Below, piece by piece: positions 1-8,890 of a DNA stretch of 64,000 nt. The stretch is taken from positions 868,001 to 932,000 of the forward strand of contig NZ_FQWI01000001.1 in assembly GCF_900129615.1 (NCBI RefSeq), in the 5' to 3' direction. The notes beneath the pieces are model-generated. The model made no database searches, was not told the DNA's origin, and was given only the letters and a program-made list of their open reading frames with translations. The first letter of the stretch is position 1, and each line of letters starts with the position of its first letter. The translations under genes were made by a program, and so were the position numbers. The DNA is from Pectobacterium carotovorum (GTDB lineage: Bacteria; Pseudomonadota; Gammaproteobacteria; Enterobacterales; Enterobacteriaceae).

Positions 1-16
1 TGGTTGGTGATGTCAA
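1..16 (-). CDS. ndh: NADH dehydrogenase II, first five codons only
   Basis: Only the start lies in the window. On the minus strand a TTG codon (plus positions 14-16) follows a strong AGGGGG ribosome binding site and opens a frame reading M-T-S-P-T, similar to the start of E. coli Ndh (MTTP). In E. coli ndh lies directly after ycfP on the same strand, as here. The FNR box at 152-165 is also what is expected in front of ndh. The product would be the non-proton-pumping respiratory NADH:quinone oxidoreductase. The call rests on context and five residues, so it is tentative. Confidence 0.6.
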
Positions 17-382
17 AATGACCCCCTAAAATGTGAACCAATCGTTAATAAAGAGTAAAAAATAATATCCTTATATAACATAGGGTTCGCGTAAGTTAAG
101 CCTGATATCTGCTGCAAGAATAGCACGCTAGGTTATTTGGTCATACCAAAATTGATATATATCAATTTATTTTGTCGAGCAGGTTTTTAGCGAGAAAATT
201 CCATCTTTATTTCAGTGAATTAGCGGAAATCTGCGCGAAGAGAAAATGCTGAATCGTGCGCGTCTGCGCCGCTGGATGAACTAAGGAAAGTAAATAAATT
301 GCGTCATTCCTCCTGATCTCCCTCAAAAAAGGATACCAGAAGGAATGACAGCAGCCGTTGACAAGTCATCGCTAACGCAGGG
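17..382. promoter_or_regulatory. ndh upstream region with FNR box
   Basis: This 366-base gap between ycfP and the ndh start has no convincing gene. A perfect FNR half-site pair, TTGAT-ATAT-ATCAA, sits at 152-165, about 135 bases upstream of the ndh start on the minus strand. In E. coli FNR represses ndh without oxygen through such sites. An imperfect inverted repeat (arms about 303-316 and 335-348) lies just after ycfP and may end its transcript, but it has a long loop and no clean U-tract. Confidence 0.65.
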
Positions 383-925
383 TTAACCGAGCGTTTTGAA
401 GGCTTTTATTCGCTGCAAATGGGGGGAGATGCTTTTGAATTTATGCGTCTGAATATCGTCCCAGACGATCTCATAATACGTTCCCAACGTCTGTGCGCTA
501 CGCTGGCTGTCGAGCATTTCATCCTGACGAGAGAGCATCACCATACAGCGATCGCGGTTCTTTTCACGAAAGTTCGCCACGCACTTCGTGGCGATATCCA
601 GATACTCTTCTGGGCGATCGATTTTCCCGCTCATGTTTTCCTGCGGGAAAAGGTTAGGATTAACGATGACTTGCCGTATATCACACAGGAAACCAACGCG
701 TTCGGCCCAGAATCCCCCCAACCCCACGCCACAGATCAGCGGACGATCGTCATCAGACTGCTGAATCGTCTTATCCACCTGCTTGAGCAGATGTTGCATA
801 TCATGGCGCGGATGCAACGTGCTGTAGCTAATCAGCCGAACATCTTCATCAATAAACTGAAGCTGCAGGACCTTTTCATGGTTGCCGGGGCTGGTCGAGT
901 CAAAACCGTGTAAATAGATAATCAT
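383..925 (-). CDS. ycfP: YcfP, esterase-like alpha/beta hydrolase family protein
   Basis: A 180-residue protein of the UPF0227 (YcfP) family, the usual length. It begins [16 protein letters not shown], where the HGF turn is the oxyanion-type motif of alpha/beta hydrolases. The [10 protein letters not shown] segment near residue 66 replaces the usual GxSxG elbow, so the nucleophile position is not the classical serine and catalysis is uncertain. No signal peptide is seen, so it should be cytosolic. It lies downstream of nagZ with an ERIC element between them, the same order as E. coli nagZ-ycfP-ndh. The physiological substrate is not established. Confidence 0.9.
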   Translation of the reverse strand: MIIYLHGFDSTSPGNHEKVLQLQFIDEDVRLISYSTLHPRHDMQHLLKQVDKTIQQSDDDRPLICGVGLGGFWAERVGFLCDIRQVIVNPNLFPQENMSGKIDRPEEYLDIATKCVANFREKNRDRCMVMLSRQDEMLDSQRSAQTLGTYYEIVWDDIQTHKFKSISPHLQRIKAFKTLG

Positions 926-970
926 CTTTCATCCTCACCGCAGACTGGGTTGCCTATTTCTCGCCATTTT

Positions 971-1097
971 TATACCCGTCATACTTCAAGCTGCTTGTGC
1001 GTTGGCTTCCCTTACTCACCCCAGTCACTTACCTAAGTAAGCTCCTAGGGATTCGCGCAGTTGCCGCCTTCACGCAACTCGAATTATTTAGTGTATA
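971..1097. repeat. ERIC/IRU intergenic repeat, 127 bp
   Basis: The element begins TATACCCGTCATACTTCAAG and ends with CTCGAATTATTTAGTGTATA, giving 127 bases bounded by TATA, the standard ERIC length. The core reads ACTCACCCCAGTCACTTACC followed by AGTAAGCTCCTAGGGATTC, which match the conserved central inverted repeat of ERIC elements in enterobacteria. It lies between nagZ and ycfP and its right end enters the nagZ reading frame, supplying the last two sense codons and the TAA stop. Transcribed in either direction it would fold into a long hairpin. Confidence 0.93.
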
Positions 1098-2107
1098 TGC
1101 GCCTGCCAGCGCTCGCTGAGTAATGTGAGCGCCTGATTAGCCTGCTTCCAGCGTGGCGAATCCAGCAGTTCCCGACGAGAAAACGAACCCTGATGATATA
1201 AGCGCGTCAGTTGTTCCGCTTTGACCGGGGACAGGTTATCCAGCACGCTGACCGCCCCTTCACGATGGTTACAGACCAGAATCATGTCACATCCTGCCTG
1301 CAACGCCGCCTGAGCCCGCTCGGGATAGCTGCCCATCACGGCGGCACCTTCCATCGAGAGATCGTCAGAGAAAATGATGCCATCAAAACCTAACTCTTCA
1401 CGCAGCACCGTTTTGAGCCAATAGGACGAACCACTAGCAGGACGCGGATCGGCCTCCGTATAAATCACGTGGGCAGGCATGATCGCATCCAACTGCTGAC
1501 GCTGGATCAGTTCTTTAAAAATCAGCATGTCGTGCGCACGAATCTCCGCAAGCGAACGCGGATCGCGCGGCGTTTCTTTATGTGAGTCGGCGCTGACCGC
1601 ACCGTGACCGGGGAAGTGCTTACCCGTGACCTTCATACCTGCGCTGTGCATGCCGCGGATAAAGCGCTGCGCCACCGCCAACGCTGTCTCTGGAGTGGCA
1701 TGAAATGAACGCTCACCAATCGCCGCGCTCTGGTGGCCGATATCCAGCACCGGCGCAAAGCTAATATCGATATCCATCGCGATCATTTCTGCCGCCATCA
1801 GCCAACCGCCTTCTTCCGCCAAACGCAGGGCTTCTGATTCGCTATTTAATGCCGCAAACGCCTGCGCGGCAGGCAGACGAGTAAATCCGTCACGAAAACG
1901 CTGAACGCGCCCACCTTCTTGATCCACGGACACCACAAGGCGCTCGCGCGACGCCGCGCGGATTTGACGCACCAATTCACGCAACTGCGCCGCGTCATGA
2001 AAATTACGGGTAAACAGAATCACGCCGCCAACCAGCGGATGTTCCAACACTTCACGATCTTCTGCATCCAGCTCATAGCTGGCAACGTCTAACATTACCG
2101 GACCCAC
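1088..2107 (-). CDS. nagZ: beta-N-acetylhexosaminidase (peptidoglycan recycling)
   Basis: A 339-residue family 3 glycoside hydrolase close in length to E. coli NagZ (341). It removes GlcNAc from GlcNAc-anhydromuropeptides in the cytoplasm, feeding peptidoglycan recycling and the AmpR inducer pool. Diagnostic motifs are [11 protein letters not shown] near residue 62, [14 protein letters not shown] near residues 163-176 (the mobile loop with the catalytic acid/base His-Asp pair) and [12 protein letters not shown] near residue 246, which contains the nucleophile Asp. There is no signal peptide. The last two residues (Ile-His) and the stop codon come from the ERIC repeat, so the C-terminus is probably slightly changed from the ancestral one. 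Confidence 0.97.
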   Translation of the reverse strand: MGPVMLDVASYELDAEDREVLEHPLVGGVILFTRNFHDAAQLRELVRQIRAASRERLVVSVDQEGGRVQRFRDGFTRLPAAQAFAALNSESEALRLAEEGGWLMAAEMIAMDIDISFAPVLDIGHQSAAIGERSFHATPETALAVAQRFIRGMHSAGMKVTGKHFPGHGAVSADSHKETPRDPRSLAEIRAHDMLIFKELIQRQQLDAIMPAHVIYTEADPRPASGSSYWLKTVLREELGFDGIIFSDDLSMEGAAVMGSYPERAQAALQAGCDMILVCNHREGAVSVLDNLSPVKAEQLTRLYHQGSFSRRELLDSPRWKQANQALTLLSERWQAHIH

Positions 2108-2179
2108 AAAAACCTCATTCTTTAGAGTGTACTGCTTAATGAAATGATCTTTACCACAAAAGCCACACCGTCAGCCTGG

Positions 2180-3064
2180 CTATAGCCTGTAGCCCAACTG
2201 TAACCGATGATATAGCGCGGGAATGTCCGCTAAAAATTCGGGGTTCTTCGTTTGCTGCCAGCGAACCTCAAACCACATCAATACCAGATAATCGACCCAG
2301 GGGAACCACTGCATCATCTGTTGCTGGAGGCGGCTCACGGAAAACCCTCGCTGATGTCGCTGGTAGCTCTGTAGAAAATGCGTTTGCGCCAGGTTTTCCA
2401 TCTGGCTGGCTCGCACAATAAACGCCAGTTCAAAGGCAATATCGCCATCTGAGGCATATTCCCAGTCAATCAGCATCGTTCCTTGTGGAGTAATCAGCAG
2501 GTTTTCAGCATGCACATCAAGATGGAGAGGAGCCAGCGCCAAAGGCGTGGGTAGCGCCGCACGCTGAAAATAATGATGGGCACGCAACAACGCGGGCGAA
2601 CGGCGGCGCGGATCCATCAACTGCCAGTGTTGAGCAAATAGCGTTTTGAGATCGAGAGGATGGCCGCTACGCGGCTGGCGATGAAGCTGAGACAACATTC
2701 GCGCCACTTCGCCATTAGCCAGCATCATCAGGAACTCATCAGAGGTGGCAATGCGCCCCGGCACCCATTCGACAATGAGCCAGCCATCACGCCACAACAG
2801 CGGCCGTGGCGCGAGACCTATCGCCGACATCTGCCGCAGCAGAGCGAACTCGCGCTGGCGATCGACGCCCATTTTCCGCTCGGTTGGCGATTGCCGACGC
2901 GCAAGCCATTCGATACCCGGGCCACGGATACGCCAGCTTTTACTACTCAAGCCACCAACCAGCTCAAAGCGAATATCCGCCATCTCCACGGCCGGGAAAT
3001 ATTTCAGGATCGTCGCAATCAGCTGCTGGTGGATGCCTGCCTGCTTAATGCTGAACGGCGCCAT
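2180..3064 (-). CDS. thiK: thiamine kinase
   Basis: ThiK phosphorylates thiamine to thiamine monophosphate during salvage. The protein belongs to the choline/aminoglycoside kinase fold: LHLDVHAENLL near residue 183 gives the catalytic loop (H-x-D-x4-N) and MLIDWEYAS near residue 198 the metal-binding Asp. E. coli ThiK is 274 residues; the ATG chosen here gives 294. An upstream GTG at 3085 would add seven residues with no better ribosome site. The ATG lies inside the end of lpoB (20-base overlap), so the two are probably translationally coupled. Order lpoB-thiK-nagZ is as in E. coli. Confidence 0.88.
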   Translation of the reverse strand: MAPFSIKQAGIHQQLIATILKYFPAVEMADIRFELVGGLSSKSWRIRGPGIEWLARRQSPTERKMGVDRQREFALLRQMSAIGLAPRPLLWRDGWLIVEWVPGRIATSDEFLMMLANGEVARMLSQLHRQPRSGHPLDLKTLFAQHWQLMDPRRRSPALLRAHHYFQRAALPTPLALAPLHLDVHAENLLITPQGTMLIDWEYASDGDIAFELAFIVRASQMENLAQTHFLQSYQRHQRGFSVSRLQQQMMQWFPWVDYLVLMWFEVRWQQTKNPEFLADIPALYHRLQLGYRL

Positions 3065-3626
3065 TGCCTGACCACACAATTTCACCGGTCTGCACCAGCA
3101 TCAGTTGCATGTCGAGCTGCGGCGATTTCACATCACCACTGACATCGCTGTACAGCACATACTGCGCGCTGACATAGCGCGCCAGACCAATCGCCTTGCT
3201 GCGCGATCCTAAGCTGTCGTCAACCGACAGGCCCAACGTTTGTTTTGCGGCAGCCAGTTGCTCACGCGGCACCAGCGTAAACGCCTTACCGGAAGATAAC
3301 GCGCTGTACAACGCGCCCGTCGCTTTCGCGATCGGCAGTGAGCCATTGGTGTTATTTTTCACACTATCCACCAGCAGGATGCTGCCCGGCGTGACGCCAT
3401 CGGCTTTCAGCATTTGCGCCACCAGCGGATTAATGCTGGCTTCCCAGTTCAACGTCTGGATTTTTGGCGGTTGTGGTACGGATTCCCCCGGCGGCGGCGT
3501 TGGCGTGGTCGGCACTTGAGGCTCAACGGGCTCAATCGTCGCAGGTGGTTCGGTCGGTTCCGGCGGACGACTGGGGCAGCCTGTCAGGACCAATGCCGCC
3601 AGTATCACCCCTAGATACTTTTTCAT
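3045..3626 (-). CDS. lpoB: outer membrane lipoprotein activator of PBP1b
   Basis: A 193-residue lipoprotein with a signal peptide ending in the lipobox LTGC (Cys near residue 17). A long Pro/Thr/Glu-rich disordered linker (about residues 18-60) is followed by a globular domain containing GSILLVDSVKNNTNGSLPIAKA and LMLVQTGEIVWSGNGAV, both conserved in LpoB. It spans from the outer membrane through the peptidoglycan to stimulate PBP1b (MrcB). The linker lets the domain reach its target. It lies between ycfL and thiK, and its last 20 bases contain the thiK start. Confidence 0.95.
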   Translation of the reverse strand: MKKYLGVILAALVLTGCPSRPPEPTEPPATIEPVEPQVPTTPTPPPGESVPQPPKIQTLNWEASINPLVAQMLKADGVTPGSILLVDSVKNNTNGSLPIAKATGALYSALSSGKAFTLVPREQLAAAKQTLGLSVDDSLGSRSKAIGLARYVSAQYVLYSDVSGDVKSPQLDMQLMLVQTGEIVWSGNGAVQH

Positions 3627-3647
3627 ATTTTCTCTCTCTGCACAGCA

Positions 3648-4028
3648 TTACAAAAACAGATGAAGACGGACCTGACGCGCATTAGGACTGCTGCGCGTTG
3701 AAAAAACCGTCATTTCCGTCTGTGGCGGGATTTCAATGGACTGCACCTCTTCAAAAGGCAGCACATCCAGCCCGTTTTCGTCATACCAATAGAAACGGTA
3801 ATGCACGGTCACCGCCTGTGAGGCGTCGTTGCTGACGACGGAAGACGCACGCAGTCGGCCATTTTCTGAACCCAGCGACGGATTCTCCGCGGTAATCCCG
3901 GCCGATAACACAGGTGCATCCAATACCAGCGTTTGCCGCTCATTGATGGTCAGCACTTTTGGCGCACTACAACCCGCCAGCAGCCCAGCCATCAAACACG
4001 CGGACAGAAAAAGCATCGGGTTACGCAT
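3648..4028 (-). CDS. ycfL: YcfL family lipoprotein (DUF1425)
   Basis: A 126-residue putative lipoprotein with an N-terminal hydrophobic segment and lipobox LLAGC (Cys near residue 20). The rest is a small beta-rich domain with the HYRFYWYDENGLDV stretch near residues 76-90 typical of the YcfL family. It sits 21 bases upstream of lpoB on the same strand, so they are probably co-transcribed. The exact role is unknown; the context suggests an envelope or peptidoglycan-related function. Confidence 0.9.
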   Translation of the reverse strand: MRNPMLFLSACLMAGLLAGCSAPKVLTINERQTLVLDAPVLSAGITAENPSLGSENGRLRASSVVSNDASQAVTVHYRFYWYDENGLDVLPFEEVQSIEIPPQTEMTVFSTRSSPNARQVRLHLFL

Positions 4029-4083
4029 GATGTTCTCGCATAATGATTTTCTCGCACGACAGTCTACCCATGACTATCGAACT

Positions 4084-4133
4084 TAGTTCTATAAGATCTA
4101 GTTCTGTAAGATCTAGTTCTATAGGATCTAGTT
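4084..4133. repeat. 15-bp tandem repeat, three copies plus a partial one
   Basis: The unit TAGTTCTATAAGATC is present at 4084-4098, 4099-4113 (one change) and 4114-4128 (one change), followed by a partial TAGTTC at 4129. It lies at the 3' end of hinT and supplies that gene's stop codon. No function is evident; it looks like a slippage-generated microsatellite. Confidence 0.9.
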
Positions 4134-4478
4134 CGCCAGCAAAGGCCCTAATGCGCGGCCACCCAGCAGATGCATGTGGATGTGATAAACCTCCTGCCCG
4201 CCGTGTCGGTTGCAGTTAATGATCAGGCGATAGCCATCTTCTGCAATCCCTTCCTGCTGCGCAATTTTACCCGCGACCGTCACCATACGCCCCAGCGCTG
4301 CTTCATGCTCGGGGGCCGTGTCGTTAACAGTAGGGATCAGTACGTTCGGGATAATCAGGATATGGGTTGGTGTGCGAGGCGCGATGTCACGAAAGGCGGT
4401 GACCAGTTCATCCTGATACACGATATCGGCAGGAATTTCCCGGCGGATAATTTTACTAAAGATGGTTTCTTCAGCCAT
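4128..4478 (-). CDS. hinT: HIT-family purine nucleoside phosphoramidase
   Basis: A 116-residue HIT protein that hydrolyses AMP-lysine and related phosphoramidates. The histidine triad is visible as HIHMHLLGG near residues 99-107, preceded by the conserved [13 protein letters not shown]. coli HinT has 119 residues and ends in HKGL after GPMLA. Here the frame ends GPLLAN because the stop codon lies in the 15-bp tandem repeat, so the C-terminal tail is shorter and altered. The start follows an AAGGAA ribosome site. Gene order hinT-ycfL-lpoB-thiK is conserved. Confidence 0.95.
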   Translation of the reverse strand: MAEETIFSKIIRREIPADIVYQDELVTAFRDIAPRTPTHILIIPNVLIPTVNDTAPEHEAALGRMVTVAGKIAQQEGIAEDGYRLIINCNRHGGQEVYHIHMHLLGGRALGPLLAN

Positions 4479-4706
4479 GATTGATTTCCTTGTTAAAGCT
4501 GGCGTTGAACGACGTCATGTAGGCAGTATGAGTGACATATTCCATTTCTTTCAACCTTCTTCGTCTATTTCTGGTGCGGGTGGTCAAAATACGACTCCCA
4601 GTAAAAACCAGAAATACGCCTGCCTTCTCCCGAAAACAGTGACGCTATCACTGCTGTAGTAAGGATTTTGCACCGTCCATCGAAAATTTGTGCACGCGCC
4701 GTCCTA

Positions 4707-6161
4707 TCAACGGAATGACCGCTGCGTTCTTACCAGCATCAGCAATAGGATGCAGACCAGCAGAGCCGCGATCAGGTTGTAGAGCATTCCTGCCACAAAG
4801 GCCGCAACATATTGGCCCGCTTGTGCCACCGCACCATCACCTGTAGCCAGCGCAGCACCAAACAGGATACCCACCACGGCCACACCCAGCGCCGCCCCAA
4901 CCTGCTGAACCGTCGAGATCACGCCCGATGCCATACCAGCCTGAACCTCATCGACAAAGCCCAGCACCAGATTCAACAGTGGCGTCATGATGAAGCCTTG
5001 ACCTGCCCCGACCACCACCAACACAGGGATCAGCCGAACGGCCACCAGATCCGACCCTGCTATCTGTACCTGCATAATCAACAGGCCGATCGAGACAGCG
5101 TAAACCAACGCCCCCGCGACGATGGCAGGCGTTCCCCAACGGGCAACCAGACGTGGTGCAGCCAGCGATGCCAGAACGAAGCCCACGCTGCACGGCGCGA
5201 AAATACTGCCCGCGAGGAAAGGATCAAGCCCCAGCCCTGTTTGCACCAGTAGAGCAAAACACAGGAAAAATGAGCTGGATGTAGAATACACCAACAACAC
5301 CAGCAACACGCCCAGTAGGAAGCGGCGCTGTGCAAGCAGGCGCATATCCACCAGCGGAAGATACCCCGCCAGCTGTCGACGTTCCTGCTGGCGATGAAAA
5401 ACCGTCAACAAGAGAGCGGCTGTGGCCAACATCCACAGGCTCCATGCTGGCCAGCCTTGCCCTGGGCCTTCGATCAGCGGCACCAATAGCAGCGTCAGCC
5501 CAATGCTGACCAACGCCACACCCGCCCAGTCCAGTGAAGGGCGCTGCGGTGTGCGGGACTCAGGAATAAATCGTGCAGATGCGATAGCCAGCAGGCCAAT
5601 GGGTACATTGATAAGAAAGATACTGCGCCAGCCCAGCCCAAACAGATTGGCATGCACCAGCCATCCCCCCAGTACCTGACCCGCGATGGCGGCTAACCCC
5701 AGCGTCATGCCCAGCAAACCGAAGGCACGGCGGCTATCGTCCCCGTCGAAATTGACGCGGATAGAAGCATAAACCTGTGGAAACAGTAAAGCGGCCGCAA
5801 GTCCCTGCAAGATACGTGCACCAATCAGAAACCCCGCGCTGGGTGCTAAGCCACACAGCGCAGAGGCGAACGTAAATCCAGCCATACCCATCACAAACAG
5901 GCGACGTCGGCCAAATACATCCCCCAGTCGACCGCCCGTAATCAGCAATACGCCGAAGGCCAGTTCGTAACCCGCCACGATAAAGCCGATCTGTGCGAAG
6001 CTAGCGCCCAGATCGGCCTGCATGCTGGGAATAGCGACATTGACCACGAACAGATCGAAGATCGTGACAAAACCGGCCATCAACAGCACAGACAGACCGA
6101 GCCACGGCGGACTATTGACAGCCGGCGTAGGCAGTGCCGACGCGCGATAATTTGAGTTCAT
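4707..6161 (-). CDS. MFS drug exporter, DHA2 (14-TM) family
   Basis: A 484-residue hydrophobic protein with about 14 predicted membrane segments, the length and pattern of the DHA2 (EmrB/QacA-like) drug:proton antiporters. The GGRLGDVFGRRRLFV motif A lies near residues 77-91 and the LDWAGV linker near residue 210 separates the halves. It is divergent from an XRE-type regulator at 6286 with a 124-base shared promoter region, the usual layout for an efflux pump and its regulator. E. coli has fhuE at this place, so the pair is an insertion or replacement relative to that order. The substrate cannot be told from sequence. Confidence 0.88.
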   Translation of the reverse strand: MNSNYRASALPTPAVNSPPWLGLSVLLMAGFVTIFDLFVVNVAIPSMQADLGASFAQIGFIVAGYELAFGVLLITGGRLGDVFGRRRLFVMGMAGFTFASALCGLAPSAGFLIGARILQGLAAALLFPQVYASIRVNFDGDDSRRAFGLLGMTLGLAAIAGQVLGGWLVHANLFGLGWRSIFLINVPIGLLAIASARFIPESRTPQRPSLDWAGVALVSIGLTLLLVPLIEGPGQGWPAWSLWMLATAALLLTVFHRQQERRQLAGYLPLVDMRLLAQRRFLLGVLLVLLVYSTSSSFFLCFALLVQTGLGLDPFLAGSIFAPCSVGFVLASLAAPRLVARWGTPAIVAGALVYAVSIGLLIMQVQIAGSDLVAVRLIPVLVVVGAGQGFIMTPLLNLVLGFVDEVQAGMASGVISTVQQVGAALGVAVVGILFGAALATGDGAVAQAGQYVAAFVAGMLYNLIAALLVCILLLMLVRTQRSFR

Positions 6162-6285
6162 CTTATGTATCCTTGCATATCGAGAAGTTGCGTATCGAAA
6201 GTGATGACGCCGCCATTCTCAAATCCTTTTTAAACAATTACAATTTAACCACTTATGCTATTACTAAAAGCAATGTGGTAAAACG
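6162..6285. promoter_or_regulatory. divergent promoter region of the MFS/XRE pair
   Basis: This AT-rich 124-base gap separates the two divergent start codons and must hold both promoters and probably the regulator's operator. I see AT-rich -10-like stretches around 6225-6265 but no clear palindrome. Confidence 0.5.
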
Positions 6286-7083
6286 ATGCGAACATTGGAA
6301 AGAACTCGCCACGATCTGGCCGCCTTTTTGCGCGCGCGGCGTGAACGGGTGTCCCCCGCCGACGTGGGCTTGCCCAGCGGAGGAAGACGGCGCACGCCGG
6401 GATTGCGACGTGAGGAAGTGGCTGCGTTGGCTGGCGTGGGTTTGACGTGGTACACCTGGCTCGAACAGGGACGTGATATCGGTGTATCGGCCGCATTTCT
6501 GGACAGTCTGGCACGGGTGCTCAAACTCGATGCCGCTGAACGTCGCCACCTGTTCCTGCTGGCGCATGAGCGACCACCTGCCGAACCGGGTAAGACGTGG
6601 TGCGTGGTGCCGCCGCTGGTAAGGCGTCTGATGCACGATCTGGCTCCGCATCCTGCCTATATACTCAACCTGCGCTGGGACGTGCTGGCCTTCAATGAAC
6701 CAGCAAACCAGCTTTTCGGCTTTGACGCGCATCCTCCAGAAAGACGTAATCTGCTCTGGTTGCTGTTCACCGATCCGTTGCTGCATGAGCGATTCATCGG
6801 CTGGAAGCAACAGGCTCCACAGATGCTATCGAGCTTTCGCCGCGATTTCGCACGCGCAACGCAGGAGGCTGATATTCATGAACTGGTGGACGAATTGGAA
6901 CAGGTATCGCCAGACTTCAAAACGTGGTGGCGACAGCATGAGGTACACGCCCCGTGCAGCGGCGTGCGGCAACTGATGATCGACGGCAAGGCTGAAGCCT
7001 TCGAGCATACGTCGCTGATCATCGATGAAGATCGCCATCTGCGTCTGGTGGTTTACGCCCGGCAATCTCAGGGAAAGGAATGA
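6286..7083 (+). CDS. XRE-family regulator with MmyB-like ligand-binding domain
   Basis: A 265-residue regulator. Residues about 7-85 form a helix-turn-helix of the Xre/Cro type with the GRRRTPGLRREEVAALAGV signature, which is characteristic of the MmyB-like group. Residues about 110-260 form the PAS-like ligand-binding domain (RWDVLAFNEPANQLFGF, RNLLWLLFTDP, HHSGVRQL-type HAPCSGVRQL). In this family the domain is thought to bind small hydrophobic ligands and the proteins usually control a neighbouring oxidoreductase or transporter. The divergent DHA2 pump is the obvious candidate target. A rho-independent terminator follows. Confidence 0.88.
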   Translation: MRTLERTRHDLAAFLRARRERVSPADVGLPSGGRRRTPGLRREEVAALAGVGLTWYTWLEQGRDIGVSAAFLDSLARVLKLDAAERRHLFLLAHERPPAEPGKTWCVVPPLVRRLMHDLAPHPAYILNLRWDVLAFNEPANQLFGFDAHPPERRNLLWLLFTDPLLHERFIGWKQQAPQMLSSFRRDFARATQEADIHELVDELEQVSPDFKTWWRQHEVHAPCSGVRQLMIDGKAEAFEHTSLIIDEDRHLRLVVYARQSQGKE

Positions 7084-7099
7084 GGTCGCGCTGACCATA

Positions 7100-7125
7100 A
7101 AAAAAGGGGCTTTCGCCCCTTTTTA
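7100..7125. terminator. bidirectional rho-independent terminator
   Basis: The hairpin GGGGC-TTTC-GCCCC is flanked by an A-run on the left and a T-run on the right. It can end both the rightward regulator gene and the leftward ptsG transcript. Confidence 0.92.
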
Positions 7126-7143
7126 CCACTCCCCAACAACACA

Positions 7144-8577
7144 TCAGTGGTTACGGATGTAGTCGTCCATATCGGTTTTCAGGTTGTCGGATTTTGTACC
7201 GAAAATGGCCTGAACACCGGAACCTGCCACAACCACACCAGCTGCGCCCAGTTTTTTCAGGCCAGCCTGATCAACTTTAGCCACATCACCTACGCTAACG
7301 CGCAGACGGGTGATGCACGCATCCAGGTTAGTGATGTTTTCTTTACCACCAAACGCGCTAACCAGAGCGGCAGCCATTTCTGTGCTGTCCTGTGAGGTTT
7401 GCTCAGATGCGCTATCTTCACGGCCTGGTGTTTTCAGGTTCAGTTTGGCAATCAGAACGCGGAAGATGGTGTAGTAAATCAGCGCATAGCACAGACCTAC
7501 AATCGGGAACAGCCACAGGTTGCTACCGTTGCCGCTCAGTACCACGAAGTCGATCAGACCGTGGGAGAAGCTTGTACCATCACGCATGCCCAACAGGATA
7601 CAGATTGGGAACGCCAGACCCGCCAGAATCGCATGGATCACATACAGGATCGGCGCAACAAACATGAAGGAGAACTCAATTGGCTCAGTGATCCCCGTCA
7701 GGAACGAGGTCAGTGCCGCAGAGATCATGATGCCGCCCACTTTTGCGCGGTTTTCTGGCTTAGCTGAATGCCAGATAGCAATAGCCGCAGCTGGCAAGCC
7801 GTACATTTTAAACAGGAAACCACCGGACAGTTTGCCTGCAGTCGGATCACCTGCAATGTAACGAGGGATATCACCGTGGAAAACCTGACCCGCCGCATTG
7901 GTGAACTCACCAACCTGCATTTGGAAAGGTACGTTCCAGATATGGTGCAGACCAAACGGTACCAGAGAACGTTCAACGACCCCATAGATACCGAATGCCA
8001 GCATCGGGTTCTCATTCGCTGCCCAGTGAGAGAATACCTGGATCGCGCTACCAACTGGTGGCCAGATGAAGGACAACAGCGTACCGACAATGATTGCCGT
8101 CAGGCCGGAAATAATCGGCACAAAACGTTTACCAGCAAAGAAGCCCAGATACTCAGGCAGCTGAATGCGGTAGAAGCGGTTAAACATATACGCGGCAATC
8201 GCACCGGCAATGATCCCGCCCAGAACACCCGTATCCGCCAGGTGCTTCGCCGTGATCTCGGCAGCCGGTAGATTAAGAACCAGCGGCGCAATCGCAGCCA
8301 TGGTCTTAACCATGATGCCATAAGCCACCACCGCCGCCAGTGCGGAAACACCGTCGTTATTAGTGAAGCCCAGGGCAACACCAATAGCAAAAATCAACGG
8401 CATGTTGGCAAACACCGAGTCACCGGCCTGTGCCATGACGCTGGAGACAATTTCAGGCAACCAGCTAAAATTGGCCGAACCGACACCCAGCAGGATACCT
8501 GCGATAGGGAGTACGGATACGGGCAGCATTAGCGACTTACCTACTTTTTGCAGGTTTGCGAATGCATTCTTGAACAT
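7144..8577 (-). CDS. ptsG: glucose-specific PTS enzyme IIBC
   Basis: The membrane permease and phosphotransfer component that imports glucose as glucose-6-phosphate, working with Crr (EIIA-Glc). At 477 residues it has the E. coli length. The N-terminal EIIC domain (to about residue 385) has multiple membrane segments and the conserved [15 protein letters not shown] motif. The C-terminal EIIB domain carries the phosphorylatable cysteine in [11 protein letters not shown] near residue 421. It is followed leftwards by a terminator and preceded by tatD, as in E. coli. The 5' leader keeps the SgrS pairing site, so sugar-phosphate stress control is expected. Confidence 0.98.
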   Translation of the reverse strand: MFKNAFANLQKVGKSLMLPVSVLPIAGILLGVGSANFSWLPEIVSSVMAQAGDSVFANMPLIFAIGVALGFTNNDGVSALAAVVAYGIMVKTMAAIAPLVLNLPAAEITAKHLADTGVLGGIIAGAIAAYMFNRFYRIQLPEYLGFFAGKRFVPIISGLTAIIVGTLLSFIWPPVGSAIQVFSHWAANENPMLAFGIYGVVERSLVPFGLHHIWNVPFQMQVGEFTNAAGQVFHGDIPRYIAGDPTAGKLSGGFLFKMYGLPAAAIAIWHSAKPENRAKVGGIMISAALTSFLTGITEPIEFSFMFVAPILYVIHAILAGLAFPICILLGMRDGTSFSHGLIDFVVLSGNGSNLWLFPIVGLCYALIYYTIFRVLIAKLNLKTPGREDSASEQTSQDSTEMAAALVSAFGGKENITNLDACITRLRVSVGDVAKVDQAGLKKLGAAGVVVAGSGVQAIFGTKSDNLKTDMDDYIRNH

Positions 8578-8598
8578 AATTGAGTGTGCTCCTGAGTA
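8575..8598 (-). promoter_or_regulatory. SgrS small-RNA target at the ptsG start
   Basis: On the minus strand the bases before the ptsG ATG read ACTCAGGAGCACACTCAATT, nearly identical to the E. coli ptsG segment that pairs with SgrS and includes the ribosome binding site. SgrS itself is not in the window. Known biology: pairing blocks translation and leads to RNase E decay of the mRNA. Confidence 0.8.
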
Positions 8599-8890
8599 AT
8601 AGTGCTTTTACTTCTGATACTTCATATAAGCAAAGGCGGGGAGGATGGCCTTTGCGAGTTGGGGTGTCTTAGCCCCCTTTAATTTTTACGCAGAGTAAAA
8701 TAAATAGCGTCCACAATGTTTGATTGCTATCACGTTTCCACAAGCCAACAGGCTGAGATCGAACAGATATTGCACTTTTCTGTGATATATCGCTAAAAAA
8801 CACGTCCCCCTGAAGAGGAAAAACCTAATCAAGGGGATTATGAAGCGCTATTAATTACACGGATAAAAAAAACTCGGCTATTTTCAGCCA
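8599..8890 (-). promoter_or_regulatory. ptsG promoter region with candidate Mlc and CRP sites
   Basis: No gene is seen here. An inverted repeat TTTTAC-GCAGA-GTAAAA at 8684-8700 resembles the Mlc operators of glucose PTS genes. A CRP-like site reading CGTGA-N6-TCAAA on the minus strand lies at 8719-8734. A hairpin-forming CAAAGGC/GGCCTTTG pair lies in the leader near 8630-8655. Activation by CRP-cAMP and repression by Mlc are known for E. coli ptsG; the sites here are matched by eye. Confidence 0.65.
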
